DNA of 46,051 nt from CALDTK01 sp041744755 (GTDB lineage Bacteria > Bacteroidota > Bacteroidia > Chitinophagales > Saprospiraceae). A program made the translations under genes and the position numbers. Below are positions 1-8,337 of this stretch, one piece after another. The notes below the pieces were generated by a model that worked only from the letters and a program-made list of their open reading frames with translations, made no database searches and was not told where the DNA came from. The stretch lies in assembly GCA_041744755.1 (NCBI GenBank), contig JBGTKC010000097.1:1-46051 (forward strand), in the 5' to 3' direction. Every line of letters starts with the position of its first letter. Position 1 is the first letter of the stretch.

Positions 1-2018
1 GTCCCTACGGCGGCGTCCCGGCCTTCGATAAAGTGACCGTCGCCGACCTGGAGCCCGCCCTCACGGCTGCCATGAAGAAGGGGCTGATCGACGTCAACGC
101 GATCTCCGCGCAGACCGCCGCGCCGACCTTCGAGAACACCATCGCCGCCATGGAGCGCGCCGGAGCTGAGTTGCAGCGTGCGAGCAACTACTACGGCATC
201 TACTCCGGGACCCTCTCGACGCCGGAGGTCCGCGAGATCGAGAAGCGGATGAGTCCGCTGTTCAGCGCCTACTCCAGCGCCATCAACCAAAATGCCGCGC
301 TCTTCGACCGCATCCGCACGCTGTACGAGGACAAAGCCGCGATGGAGAAGCTCACGACCGAGCAGCAGCGCCTCGTCTGGGACTACTACACCGATTTCGA
401 GCGCACGGGTGCCGCCCTCGACGAGCCTACGAAGGCCAAGATCGCGGAGCTTAATAAGGAGCTTTCCGAGCGCTATACCGCCTTTCGGCAAAACCTTTTG
501 CACGACGAGCAGGCTTACGTCACTTACCTTGATAAAGACCAGCTCGGTGGTCTGCCGGAGTCTTTCATAGCTTCCGCTAAAACTGCCGCTGAAGCAAAAG
601 GCCAACCCGACAAGTGGGCGATCACGAACACGCGTTCCTCGATAGATCCTTTCCTCACTTACTCGACCGAAAGGGGCTTACGCGAAAACGTTTGGCGGAC
701 CTACTACAACCGCGGCGACAACGACGACGAGTACGACAACAACACGCTCATCACCGAGATCCTGCGCCTCCGCGAACAGCGCTCGAAACTCCAGGGCTAC
801 GACACCTTCGCCGACCGCGCAGTAGAAAAGAACGTCGCCAAGACGCCCGCCGCCGCAATGGATCTGATGATGCGGGTCTGGCCAGCTGCCACCCAGCGCG
901 TCGAGGAGGAGGTAGCGGATATGCAGTCGCTCGCCGACAAGGCCGGGGACAAGATCGAGATCGAGGCCTGGGACTACCGCTACTACGCCGAGAAGGTCCG
1001 CCAGGAGCGCTACTCCTTCGATGCCGAGGAAGTGAAGCAGTACCTCCAGCTGGAAAATCTGCGCGAGGGTATGTTCTGGATGGCGAATACCCTGTACGGA
1101 CTCGAGTTCGAGGGACCACTTACGGATGTGCCCGTCTACCATCCCGACGTACGCGTATGGAAGGTCAAGCGCGACGGTGAACTGGCCGGCCTCTGGTACT
1201 TCGACCCTTACTCGCGCGAGGGCAAGCGCTCTGGCGCGTGGATGAACGCTTACCGCACGCAGCGCCGCATGGACGGTCAGGACGTCCTGCCGATCGTGAG
1301 CAACAACTCCAATTTCGTGAAGGGCACGCCCGGAGCGCCAGTGCTCATCAGCTGGGACGACGCGACGACGCTCTTTCATGAGTTCGGCCACGCGATCCAC
1401 GGTCTACTCTCCGACGTGACCTACCCGAGTCTCGCTGGCACGGCCGTTCCGCGCGACTACGTGGAGTTCCCGAGCCAGGTGCACGAGAACTGGTTGGCGA
1501 CGCCCGAGGTCCTCAACAAGTACGCCCTCCACGTAAAGACCGGCCGGCCGATTCCGCAGAGCCTCGTCGACAAGATCGAGGCCGCCGGCACCTTCAATCA
1601 AGGCTTCGCGACCACTGAGTACCTCGCGAGTGCCCTCATCGACATGAAGCTCCACACGCTCGAAGACGCGTCCAACGTCGACCCCGATAAGTTCGAGCGT
1701 GAGATGCTCGCAGAACTAGGCATGCCGAAAGAGCTGCCGATGCGCCACCGGACGCCACAGTTCTCGCACGTCTTCTCAGGCGAGGGCTACGCGGCCAATT
1801 ACTACGCGTACCTGTGGGCGGACACTTTCGGGGCGGACGCCTGGGAGGCCTTCTCCGAGGCGAGCGGTGGGGCATACGATCCGAAGGTGGCCAAAGCGTT
1901 CATTGAGCATGTCTTGAGCGTCGGGAATACCGTCGATCCGGAGGCCGGATACGAGGCCTTCCGCGGGAAGGAAGTCACGCCGGACGCGCTGATGCGACAG
2001 CGGGGTTTTGGAGGGTGA
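1..2018 (+). CDS. M3 family metallopeptidase (peptidyl-dipeptidase Dcp / oligopeptidase A type), 5'-truncated by window edge
   Basis: Zinc endopeptidase or dipeptidyl carboxypeptidase of the thimet-oligopeptidase clan, which degrades short peptides. The frame is open from base 3 (reading P-Y-G-G-V-P-A-F-D-K-V), which matches the start of mature Dcp proteins, so the true start and any signal peptide lie upstream. About 671 residues are visible, close to the family's 680-700. The HEFGH zinc motif is at 1377-1391 within T-L-F-H-E-F-G-H-A-I-H. The downstream third-ligand region (E-F-P-S-Q-V-H-E-N-W) and the C-terminal H-V-F-S-G-E-G-Y-A-A-N-Y-Y motif are also present. The codons at 480-494, 569-583 and 675-689 carry three copies of the dispersed hairpin motif, read as A-F-R-Q-N, A-S-A-K-T and R-L-R-E-N-like peptides. 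Dcp versus OpdA cannot be settled here. Confidence 0.93.
   Translation, partial: PYGGVPAFDKVTVADLEPALTAAMKKGLIDVNAISAQTAAPTFENTIAAMERAGAELQRASNYYGIYSGTLSTPEVREIEKRMSPLFSAYSSAINQNAALFDRIRTLYEDKAAMEKLTTEQQRLVWDYYTDFERTGAALDEPTKAKIAELNKELSERYTAFRQNLLHDEQAYVTYLDKDQLGGLPESFIASAKTAAEAKGQPDKWAITNTRSSIDPFLTYSTERGLRENVWRTYYNRGDNDDEYDNNTLITEILRLREQRSKLQGYDTFADRAVEKNVAKTPAAAMDLMMRVWPAATQRVEEEVADMQSLADKAGDKIEIEAWDYRYYAEKVRQERYSFDAEEVKQYLQLENLREGMFWMANTLYGLEFEGPLTDVPVYHPDVRVWKVKRDGELAGLWYFDPYSREGKRSGAWMNAYRTQRRMDGQDVLPIVSNNSNFVKGTPGAPVLISWDDATTLFHEFGHAIHGLLSDVTYPSLAGTAVPRDYVEFPSQVHENWLATPEVLNKYALHVKTGRPIPQSLVDKIEAAGTFNQGFATTEYLASALIDMKLHTLEDASNVDPDKFEREMLAELGMPKELPMRHRTPQFSHVFSGEGYAANYYAYLWADTFGADAWEAFSEASGGAYDPKVAKAFIEHVLSVGNTVDPEAGYEAFRGKEVTPDALMRQRGFGG
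480..494 (-). repeat. dispersed hairpin motif: stem GCC/GGC, loop GAAA
   Basis: Minus strand reads GTTTT-GCC-GAAA-GGC. In the M3 peptidase it is antisense and encodes A-F-R-Q-N, where related enzymes have a loosely kept F-x-x-N-L-L. Confidence 0.85.
569..583 (-). repeat. dispersed hairpin motif: stem AGC/GCT, loop GGAA
   Basis: Minus strand reads GTTTT-AGC-GGAA-GCT. Both stem arms differ from the common form yet stay complementary. Coding strand gives A-S-A-K-T. Confidence 0.82.
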
Positions 2019-2091
2019 GGGTGGGATTAGTGCAGACTTCGTCTCCGAACCAAAGCGTCGACGCGGCTAATTCGGCACCGACAATGGTCTG

Positions 2092-2847
2092 CTAAACCAT
2101 CTGCTCCTCCAAGTCCATCCGATTCACTAGCGCCGTCCGCGGGCTATCCTCCCGCAGGCCCGGTAGGAATACGCCCGGCTCGAAGTCCGATCGCACCCAC
2201 TTACCCATGAAGTCGACCCGGCCCTTGCGCTCGACCCGCACGACGATCCCCTCGTGACGCACCCCGGGCTCGACCGGCCGTACGGCGTCGAACTCGGCGC
2301 TGAGCGCGGTCAGGAGCGTGGCTTCTGACCCCTCTCCGGTAAGTGCGGCGATCGGGCGCCAGGCGGGTACCCGGAAGCCCGACCCCTCGCCCCGCTCGAC
2401 GATTTGCTCCCAGGGCAGGCGCTCGTTGACGGGAGTGCAGAGATCGAAGGCGAAGAAGGGCTCGCCCTGCACGGCGTCGTAGATCCCCGAAGCCTGCCAC
2501 AGCCACTCGCCTACGACGCGCTCGCCCTCGGCGAGGAGCGCATCGAAACGGGGGTACTGCGTGTAGACGAAGGCGTCGAACTCGTGGTGCATGCGATACG
2601 GCGAACTCGCGCAGTCGTAGCCCTTGCGCTGAAGCGCGAGTAGGCGCCCATCCTGTTTGACGACCCCGACGTTGGTGCCGTCGGGCTTTAGCGAGGCGTA
2701 CACGCGGTCGTGGCGGTCGCGCCCACCCCGGCGGACGATGGCGTCCTGGCCCTCGTGTAGGTACTTGTCGTGCGCTCCGAGCTTCGAACCTTGCAGGTGC
2801 GGGATCGAACCGTAGTTGCGGTGCGCGAGGGGACGGGGGCGAGACAT
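2092..2847 (-). CDS. RNA ligase family protein (Rnl2-like nucleotidyltransferase)
   Basis: A 251-residue member of the covalent nucleotidyltransferase superfamily (RNA ligase / DNA ligase / capping enzyme). The opening H-R-N-Y-G-S-I-P-H-L-x-G-S-K-L-G is the usual start of bacterial RNA_ligase-family proteins. Motif I is L-K-P-D-G-T-N with Lys54 as the expected adenylylated residue. Motif III-like G-E-W-L-W, motif IV H-E-G-I-V-V-R and motif V-like M-G-K-W-V-R follow in order. The family joins or repairs nicked RNA using ATP; the substrate of this clade is not known. It is a single-gene unit: the gene to its right, beyond a 500-base gap, is on the same strand, and it converges with the M3 peptidase to its left. 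The stop is TAG. Confidence 0.85.
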   Translation of the reverse strand: MSRPRPLAHRNYGSIPHLQGSKLGAHDKYLHEGQDAIVRRGGRDRHDRVYASLKPDGTNVGVVKQDGRLLALQRKGYDCASSPYRMHHEFDAFVYTQYPRFDALLAEGERVVGEWLWQASGIYDAVQGEPFFAFDLCTPVNERLPWEQIVERGEGSGFRVPAWRPIAALTGEGSEATLLTALSAEFDAVRPVEPGVRHEGIVVRVERKGRVDFMGKWVRSDFEPGVFLPGLREDSPRTALVNRMDLEEQMV

Positions 2848-2892
2848 GCGTGGAAAATAGTGCGGCCGCCGCGGAACGTTCCTACGTAATGG

Positions 2893-2936
2893 CTGATTGC
2901 TCGCTTAGCGTCTGCTGATTACTCGCTTGGCGTCTA
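2893..2936. repeat. 22-base tandem duplication
   Basis: Two adjacent 22-base units (2893-2914 and 2915-2936), each starting CTGATT and containing CTCGCTT and GCGTCT. They differ at four positions, all G/A changes. It lies 45 bases upstream of the RNA ligase start codon and could affect its promoter. Confidence 0.8.
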
Positions 2937-2991
2937 CTTCCTGCTGCCGGGCCTAGCTCTGTCCCGTGGGACCTCAAAATTCTACTTGACT

Positions 2992-3006
2992 GTTTTGCCG
3001 AAAGGC
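2992..3006 (+). repeat. dispersed hairpin motif: stem GCC/GGC, loop GAAA (intergenic)
   Basis: GTTTT-GCC-GAAA-GGC in the gene-free stretch, so no protein constraint explains it. A weaker copy with a TGC/GCA stem follows at 3219-3232 in the opposite orientation. Confidence 0.85.
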
Positions 3007-3350
3007 CTCCGCAGAGTGCCTCGCCACGCACGTCGAAAGCACATCTGCGCCAGCCGATTCCTAACACGTAGTCGTCTTCGCGCTAGATTCCTCGGTCGGC
3101 CACCTTCGCTGCCTTGCGCCGATCAGTATGTTGGAAGCAGCACTACGCACACGGCGCATCAACGAATCAATTGTACAACCAGACGACGCTCATCTCGGAG
3201 TGACCGAACTTTTAGTCCTGCTTTCGCAAAACCCGCGGCACGTTCTCGTCACACCATTCCCTGCGTAATGGGACTATTCGATTGCCTGAAAACAAACACA
3301 GATTTGTACCACCGATCCTATTGATGAATCAAACTTCCTAGGCGTCTAGC

Positions 3351-5306
3351 TTACGGCCGCACCACAATCATTGCCGGCCCTTCCGACTCGCTCGTGAAGG
3401 CACTCGTACTCCCACCTTGGGCCGTCGCCACGCTCCCGTCCGCCAGCAGCGCCACGAAGCTGCCCCTGCACCGCAGGCGAATCTTCTTCTCGGTCAGTCG
3501 GCTCGGGAACGCACTTACCGTGAGTTGGTACGACTCCTTGCCGTTAGCGGGATACGTGGCAGAGCTGATGTAAATCCGCGCTCCGTCCTCGGCGATAACA
3601 AAACCTCCAACGTAGTTCACGTCGGTGTCCAGTCGACCGAGGAAGCCCAAAGATGCATCCGCCCGATAGAGGTTGAGGTTGTAAGACGTGATCCAGTACC
3701 GCCCATCCGGCGACATCTGTAGAAGCGCCGGGGTGACCGCCTCCCGCCCGGGATATGGACCGCTCACTTGCTCGACGAATCTCCCCGCCGCATCGAAGCC
3801 GAGGTACTGCGCGGGGGCTCCATCATTGGTGGTCTCCACCGCGATCGCAGCTCGTTGACCGGGGATGCGCTCCAAGACAGCAGGTCTGTACTTGCTTACG
3901 CTGCCGTCGATCAACGAACCATCGTCCCTGCGGTAGGTGCGGTAGCTGGAGGTGTTTCCGTTCTGTCGGTCGTCGGAGATCAGCAGGAAGCCGTCCTCGA
4001 ATACGGCCACCCCTGTGCACGCCTGGACGGTACTGATGAGGGCCCTCCTGGCCAGAGTGTTGGGATCGAGAACATAGACGTTGCCGTTGCTGCTACCGAC
4101 AAACAACTCTCGCCCGGCGCCAGCGTCCCCTAGTACTGCCTTAGTGAGCGTGCCTGACAACTGCGCCGAGGCCTTCTCGGTGCCGCTGTTGAGGTCATAG
4201 AGGACGATCCGCTTCTCTTTGGGGTCGGTCGCGTAGACGAGCACGGGATTTGTGGCGTGCCCCAGCAATTGCGATGGGACAAACCCTAACCAGTTGATAC
4301 CCGTCGGCACGTAACTAATCACCTCGCTCATGCCGCCCTCCTCGTAGGAGTAAGCGCGGTTGACCACGATGCGGTAGCACACCTTGCGCGATAATGGCGT
4401 GGCGGAGGTGTCGATGTAGGAAAGCGTGCGCACGTCTCTGATAAGGGCTATCTCTTCCCAAGGAGTTCTGTAGTCATCGAGGTCGCAGCCCGCTGCCGCA
4501 CGCATCACTTTGTAGCCTTCGAACTCAAACTGGTTTCGGTAGCGGTTCCACGCAAGCCTTACGCCGTCCTTCGTCGAGGAATCAACCGTGAGCTCGAGCA
4601 AGGCCTCCGGTCTCACGGACAGGGTAAACGGCAGCACGGTAGCCTCGGGGTAGTCGGTCTTGACGCGGATCGAACCCGTATACGTTCCCGCTTCCGCTGC
4701 CCTGACAGAGAAGATGACCTGATCCTCGTAAACGCTGGGTTTTCCGGATAGGTCTAGCGCTGGGATAGACCATGTGATGTCGTCGAAGTCGGACGGCGCG
4801 CGTCCGGGAATCGTGACGCGGGCTACGATCGTGATGTTTTGTCGGGCGTAAAGTGAGTCACTCGCTACCGGCGCGATGAGTTCGATTTCGGCGGGGAGTA
4901 CGCTGGCCAGGTTGCCTTGCATCCTGACCAAGATTTCGACGCGTTGGTTCTCGAACACGACCACCGAGGCGTTGCCCTCCAAGCCGAGGGAGTTTGCCGT
5001 CACGCTGTAGGTCATCGCATCGACCGACGTGAACTCGGCGACACCGTCTGCGCTGGTGATGGCGGTCGCCTTGCCGGGACTCAAGGTAACGGTGGCGCCT
5101 TCGGCCGGGACGCCGTTGTCGTAGTAGACCGTCACGGAGAGCGCGCCCTGCGGTTCCTTGTTACAACCTACGAAGCTGAACAGGAACATACCGAGGAGTG
5201 CGGCGAGCAGACTCGACCTGCATCCAACGCTCAGACCATCAGCGCCGGAGGTTCTACGCCACGCAGATTTGGGCGCTCGTGCGCAAAACAGGAGGATCGT
5301 GCTCAT
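3351..5306 (-). CDS. surface lipoprotein with carboxypeptidase-regulatory-like, Fn3-like and beta-propeller-like regions (paralogue 1)
   Basis: A 651-residue predicted lipoprotein of unknown role. The N-terminus has a hydrophobic stretch (L-L-A-A-L-L-G-M-F-L-F-S-F-V-G-C) ending in a lipobox with Cys48 as the likely lipidated residue. The region before it is unusually long, but no better in-frame ATG/GTG/TTG was found. Next comes a carboxypeptidase-regulatory-like fold (about 55-115: V-T-V-Y-Y-D-N-G-V-P-A-E-G-A-T-V-T-L). An Ig-like section and a fibronectin-III-like section (about 235-330) follow. The C-terminal half has repeated V-Y-A-T-D / V-Y-V-L-D-P-N-T-L strands like a propeller. It is a tandem paralogue of the gene at 5411-7360, with near-identical length. 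Both N-termini share M-S-T and F-C-A-R-A. Function is not assigned. Confidence 0.8.
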   Translation of the reverse strand: MSTILLFCARAPKSAWRRTSGADGLSVGCRSSLLAALLGMFLFSFVGCNKEPQGALSVTVYYDNGVPAEGATVTLSPGKATAITSADGVAEFTSVDAMTYSVTANSLGLEGNASVVVFENQRVEILVRMQGNLASVLPAEIELIAPVASDSLYARQNITIVARVTIPGRAPSDFDDITWSIPALDLSGKPSVYEDQVIFSVRAAEAGTYTGSIRVKTDYPEATVLPFTLSVRPEALLELTVDSSTKDGVRLAWNRYRNQFEFEGYKVMRAAAGCDLDDYRTPWEEIALIRDVRTLSYIDTSATPLSRKVCYRIVVNRAYSYEEGGMSEVISYVPTGINWLGFVPSQLLGHATNPVLVYATDPKEKRIVLYDLNSGTEKASAQLSGTLTKAVLGDAGAGRELFVGSSNGNVYVLDPNTLARRALISTVQACTGVAVFEDGFLLISDDRQNGNTSSYRTYRRDDGSLIDGSVSKYRPAVLERIPGQRAAIAVETTNDGAPAQYLGFDAAGRFVEQVSGPYPGREAVTPALLQMSPDGRYWITSYNLNLYRADASLGFLGRLDTDVNYVGGFVIAEDGARIYISSATYPANGKESYQLTVSAFPSRLTEKKIRLRCRGSFVALLADGSVATAQGGSTSAFTSESEGPAMIVVRP

Positions 5307-5361
5307 TGATGGCGATTGCTGATAAAACTTGACAGATGTGTTGACCGAAGACGTGCATTAG

Positions 5362-5376
5362 GTTTTGGCGTAAGCC
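5362..5376 (+). repeat. dispersed hairpin motif: stem GGC/GCC, loop GTAA (intergenic)
   Basis: GTTTT-GGC-GTAA-GCC between the two lipoprotein genes. Confidence 0.85.
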
Positions 5377-5410
5377 CTCGGTGCCCGCAGCGGACTCATA
5401 CCTAACGGCC

Positions 5411-7360
5411 TCACGGCTGGATGATAAATACCGCAGCGTCCGATACCTCCGCGATTCCATGCCTCGACTGGGCCGGTAGCTGGACCGTGAGTACGCTCCC
5501 GTCGGCGAGGACGCAGATGTGGGCCACTAAGCTGCGGAGGCGCTGTGTGCGGCGTAGGAGGCGACTCGGGTATTCATTGGTGACGAGGTAGCTGACGTAT
5601 CGCTCGATGACGTCGAGCCTGGACTGACCGCTGTACACCGCCGTGCCGTCTTTAGAAATGGCGATCTGCGATAAGCCAAGCCCCGATTGTTCGAGTGCGC
5701 CGCGGTATTCCATGGCCTCGTTCGCCCTGAAACAGCTGCCAGCATAAGAGCTGACCCAAAAGCTTCCGTCGGGTGACATCGTGAAGGGCTGAGCACCGAC
5801 GGGGGCCGCACCGGGGTTGGCGTAGGTCACCTCCTCGGCGATCCCCCCGGCCGCGTCTAGACGGATGAACTGTGCGGCACCTAGACCACTGCTGTTCCTC
5901 GCGGCGATTGCGGCCCGCTGGCCGGGGATACGCAGCAATTTAGAGGGTCGGGTTTTGGTGCTACTCCTGGCGATCAAACTGCCGTCACTCCGGCGGTACG
6001 TACGGTATGTGGAGGCGTTGCCGGTGGTCCGATCGTCCGATACGAGGATGTATCCCTCCTCGAAAGCTGCCACGGCGTAGGCGCCCTCGGTTGTCGCGAT
6101 CCGCAGACGCTCCTGGAGGGTATTTGGGTCTAACGCAGCAACATAACCACCCGAGCTCGCTACAAACAGCTCCAGTCCCCTGCCAGCGTCCGCGAGCGCG
6201 ATGTCGGCGAGTGTACCCGACATTTGCACGGAGGCGCTCTCGCGGCCTGTGGTGACGTCGTAAAGCACCACCCTCGACTTGCGGGAATCGGTTGCGTAGA
6301 TAAGCCTGGCATTGGTGGGGTGCGCCGCGACCTGGCTCGGCACGAAGCCCAGCCATTTGATGTCGGTCGGCTCGTAGCTCGCGGCGTTGCTCTTGTGGCC
6401 GTCCTCGCGGGACCCATAGCCCATAGACACGAAATAGCACACCTTACGTGCCACGGGCGTCGCGGACGTATCGACGTAACTCAGCGTACTTTGACTCCTG
6501 GCGGTGTAGATCGGCGTCCAATCATTGATCGCCGAAGGGTCGCAGCCAACGACATTTCGGTAGATCGTGTACTCGGTAAAGGGCCTTTCGCCGCGATACT
6601 GGCTCCAGTTCAGCACTACGCTCTTTCCTTCGACCACCTGGAGGTCGAGTGTGAGCAAGGGTAGGGGCACGACCATGAGTGTGAACGGAAACCGGGTCGC
6701 GGTCGGGAAGTCGGTCTTAATCTCGATAAACCCAGCGTAAGTACCAGGTTCGTCAAACGACAGTTCGAATCCGAAGCCTCCGTCGCTCTGTGTGGAAGCA
6801 ACACCCGAGCGCCCGGCCGCGGGGACGCCCCAGGTCATCGGTGCGAAGGTGACTGGCTCGCCGGCAACCGTCACTTTCCCCCGCAGCCTGAGGGTGCTCC
6901 GGGTGAAGTGCGTCTCGGCGGCGAGGGGGGCGGTGAGTTCGATGGCAGCCGGCTCAACGCTGGCGACGTTGCCCGACAGCTGCACCAGCAGCCTGGCCGT
7001 CTGGCTTTCGATCACGAGGACCGATGAGCCTCCTGTGAGGCCGCGGAAGTCGGCCTCCACTCGGTAGGTGATCGCCTCGATCGAATTGAATTCCGCTGCG
7101 CCCTTCGCATCAGTAACGGCGGTGAGCTTGCCGGGCGAAAGCGTCACGGTGGCCCCCTCAGCCGGTTTGCCGTCGTCGAAGTACACGCCCACCGTGAGTG
7201 CGCCCTCTGGGTCCTTCGCGCAACTACTGACCAAAAGCGTGAATAAGACAAAGAGCCCGATTACGACCTTGGTGAGCGCGAAGGTCTTCAGCGTGGTAAA
7301 ATGGTCCTGCGAGTGCGTTTCCGAAAGCGCTCTTGCGCAAAACGAGGGGGCGGTGCTCAT
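5411..7360 (-). CDS. surface lipoprotein, tandem paralogue 2
   Basis: A 649-residue paralogue of the 3351-5306 product, transcribed first and separated from it by about 100 bases. I chose the ATG at 7358-7360 over an upstream extension because it gives M-S-T-A-P-S-F-C-A-R-A, matching the paralogue's start, and an almost equal length. Lipobox: T-L-L-V-S-S-C with Cys47. The regulatory-like domain (V-G-V-Y-F-D-D-G-K-P-A-E-G-A-T-V-T-L-S-P-G-K), the Ig/Fn3-like middle and the propeller-like C-terminal half follow in the same order. The two proteins diverge mostly in surface positions, as expected of an older duplication. The ligand or partner is unknown. The short intergenic gap between them holds a hairpin motif at 5362-5376. 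Confidence 0.8.
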   Translation of the reverse strand: MSTAPSFCARALSETHSQDHFTTLKTFALTKVVIGLFVLFTLLVSSCAKDPEGALTVGVYFDDGKPAEGATVTLSPGKLTAVTDAKGAAEFNSIEAITYRVEADFRGLTGGSSVLVIESQTARLLVQLSGNVASVEPAAIELTAPLAAETHFTRSTLRLRGKVTVAGEPVTFAPMTWGVPAAGRSGVASTQSDGGFGFELSFDEPGTYAGFIEIKTDFPTATRFPFTLMVVPLPLLTLDLQVVEGKSVVLNWSQYRGERPFTEYTIYRNVVGCDPSAINDWTPIYTARSQSTLSYVDTSATPVARKVCYFVSMGYGSREDGHKSNAASYEPTDIKWLGFVPSQVAAHPTNARLIYATDSRKSRVVLYDVTTGRESASVQMSGTLADIALADAGRGLELFVASSGGYVAALDPNTLQERLRIATTEGAYAVAAFEEGYILVSDDRTTGNASTYRTYRRSDGSLIARSSTKTRPSKLLRIPGQRAAIAARNSSGLGAAQFIRLDAAGGIAEEVTYANPGAAPVGAQPFTMSPDGSFWVSSYAGSCFRANEAMEYRGALEQSGLGLSQIAISKDGTAVYSGQSRLDVIERYVSYLVTNEYPSRLLRRTQRLRSLVAHICVLADGSVLTVQLPAQSRHGIAEVSDAAVFIIQP

Positions 7361-7542
7361 CGGGTACGGCTTACGGAATTGCGTACTCAAAGGTGCAGCA
7401 AATCGCGGTGGCATGTACGCTGGATTGGCCGTGCTGCCGATGTTTCGGACGCTGGGTTGCAGGGCGTTTGAAGCGACCGTGGAGGGTGGAGGAGGGTAGC
7501 TTCGCTTGATGGAAAAGTCCTGCGAGTGGTAAATGAGTTCGA

Positions 7543-8325
7543 CTAACGGTAGGCCGCCGCATACTGCCGCGCCACATACGTCAAGATCGCGTCCGCCCCA
7601 GCCCGCCCCAAACACGTGATCGTCTCCACAATAGCTTCCTCGTCGAGCCACCCTCGTTGGATAGCGCCGAGGAGCATAGCACATTCACCGCTCACGTGGT
7701 ACGCGGCAACCGGCAGATGACTCTCGTGCTTGAGATCCGAGATGATGTCTAGGTAGTGGAGCGCCGGTTTTACGATAAGCATGTCGGCGCCCTCCTCAGT
7801 GTCGAGGCGCGCCTCCCGGAGAACCTAGCGGCGATTGGCCGGGTCCATTCGGTAACGGCGCTTGTGGGTCGGCGCCGGGCTGCCCTCGCGCGGCGCGGAG
7901 TCGAGCGTGTAGCGGAACGGGCCGAAGAAGGCGCTGGCGTACTTGGCGGTGTTGCTGATGATGCCTGTCTAGGAGTGACCCGCTTTGTCGAGCTGCTTTC
8001 GCAAAAACCCGATGCGCCCATCCATCATATCACTTGGACCGAGGTAATCGAAGCCGGCCTCCGCCTGGGCCACGGCCATGTCGGCGAGGATCGGCAGGCT
8101 CTCGTCGTTGAGGATACGACTGCCCTGCACCAGGCCATCGTGCCCGTCCCTGGAGTACGGGTCCATAGCCACGTCACTGATGAGGCACATCTCCGGAAAT
8201 CGCTCCTTCCAGCGCCGCGCACTCGTGAGGTAGAAGTTCGAAGCGGTGCTGGCGTAGGTCTCGACTGAGTCCTTGTGCTTTTTCGGGACGGCCGGAAAGT
8301 TGACGAAGCTTTGCACCCCAGACCC
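7543..8325 (-). pseudogene. truncated second copy of hemB with two in-frame TAG codons
   Basis: About 258 codons in one frame, closely matching the intact hemB at 9492-10475 from G-V-Q-S-F-V to the C-terminus. The first ~60-70 residues are missing: similarity stops at about 8320, only ~15 bases from the start of the lactonase gene on the other strand. Two in-frame TAG codons interrupt it, at 7969-7971 (where intact hemB has G-H-S-E-T-G) and 7825-7827 (where it has N-R-R-E-A-L). Both replace Glu codons, and there is no frameshift. Both Schiff-base lysine regions (T-A-K-Y-A-S and V-K-P-A-L-H) survive. The rest is so well kept that the loss must be recent or selection persisted after duplication. 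TAG is an ordinary stop elsewhere in this window, so recoding is not the simple explanation. Confidence 0.88.
7994..8008 (-). repeat. dispersed hairpin motif: stem TGC/GCA, loop GAAA
   Basis: Minus strand GTTTT-TGC-GAAA-GCA in the hemB pseudogene. The intact gene has ATTTT-TGC-GGAA-GCA at the same codons (9946-9960). Confidence 0.82.
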
Positions 8326-8337
8326 GACCTTCCCCGC

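Larger units (their letters stand above)
2848..3350. other. gene-free stretch with two hairpin motifs and a tandem duplication
   Basis: About 500 bases in which no frame looks like a protein. It lies downstream of one minus-strand gene and upstream of another, so it should hold the promoter of the RNA ligase gene (right of 2847). Visible content: a 22-base tandem repeat at 2893-2936 and two copies of the dispersed hairpin motif (2992-3006 and 3219-3232). No tRNA, terminator or recognisable gene remnant was seen. Confidence 0.6.

Noticed and set aside
2848..3350. A small plus-strand gene at 2986-3324
   Set aside because: The frame has no ribosome site, a composition unlike neighbouring proteins and no recognisable features; the region is better seen as non-coding.
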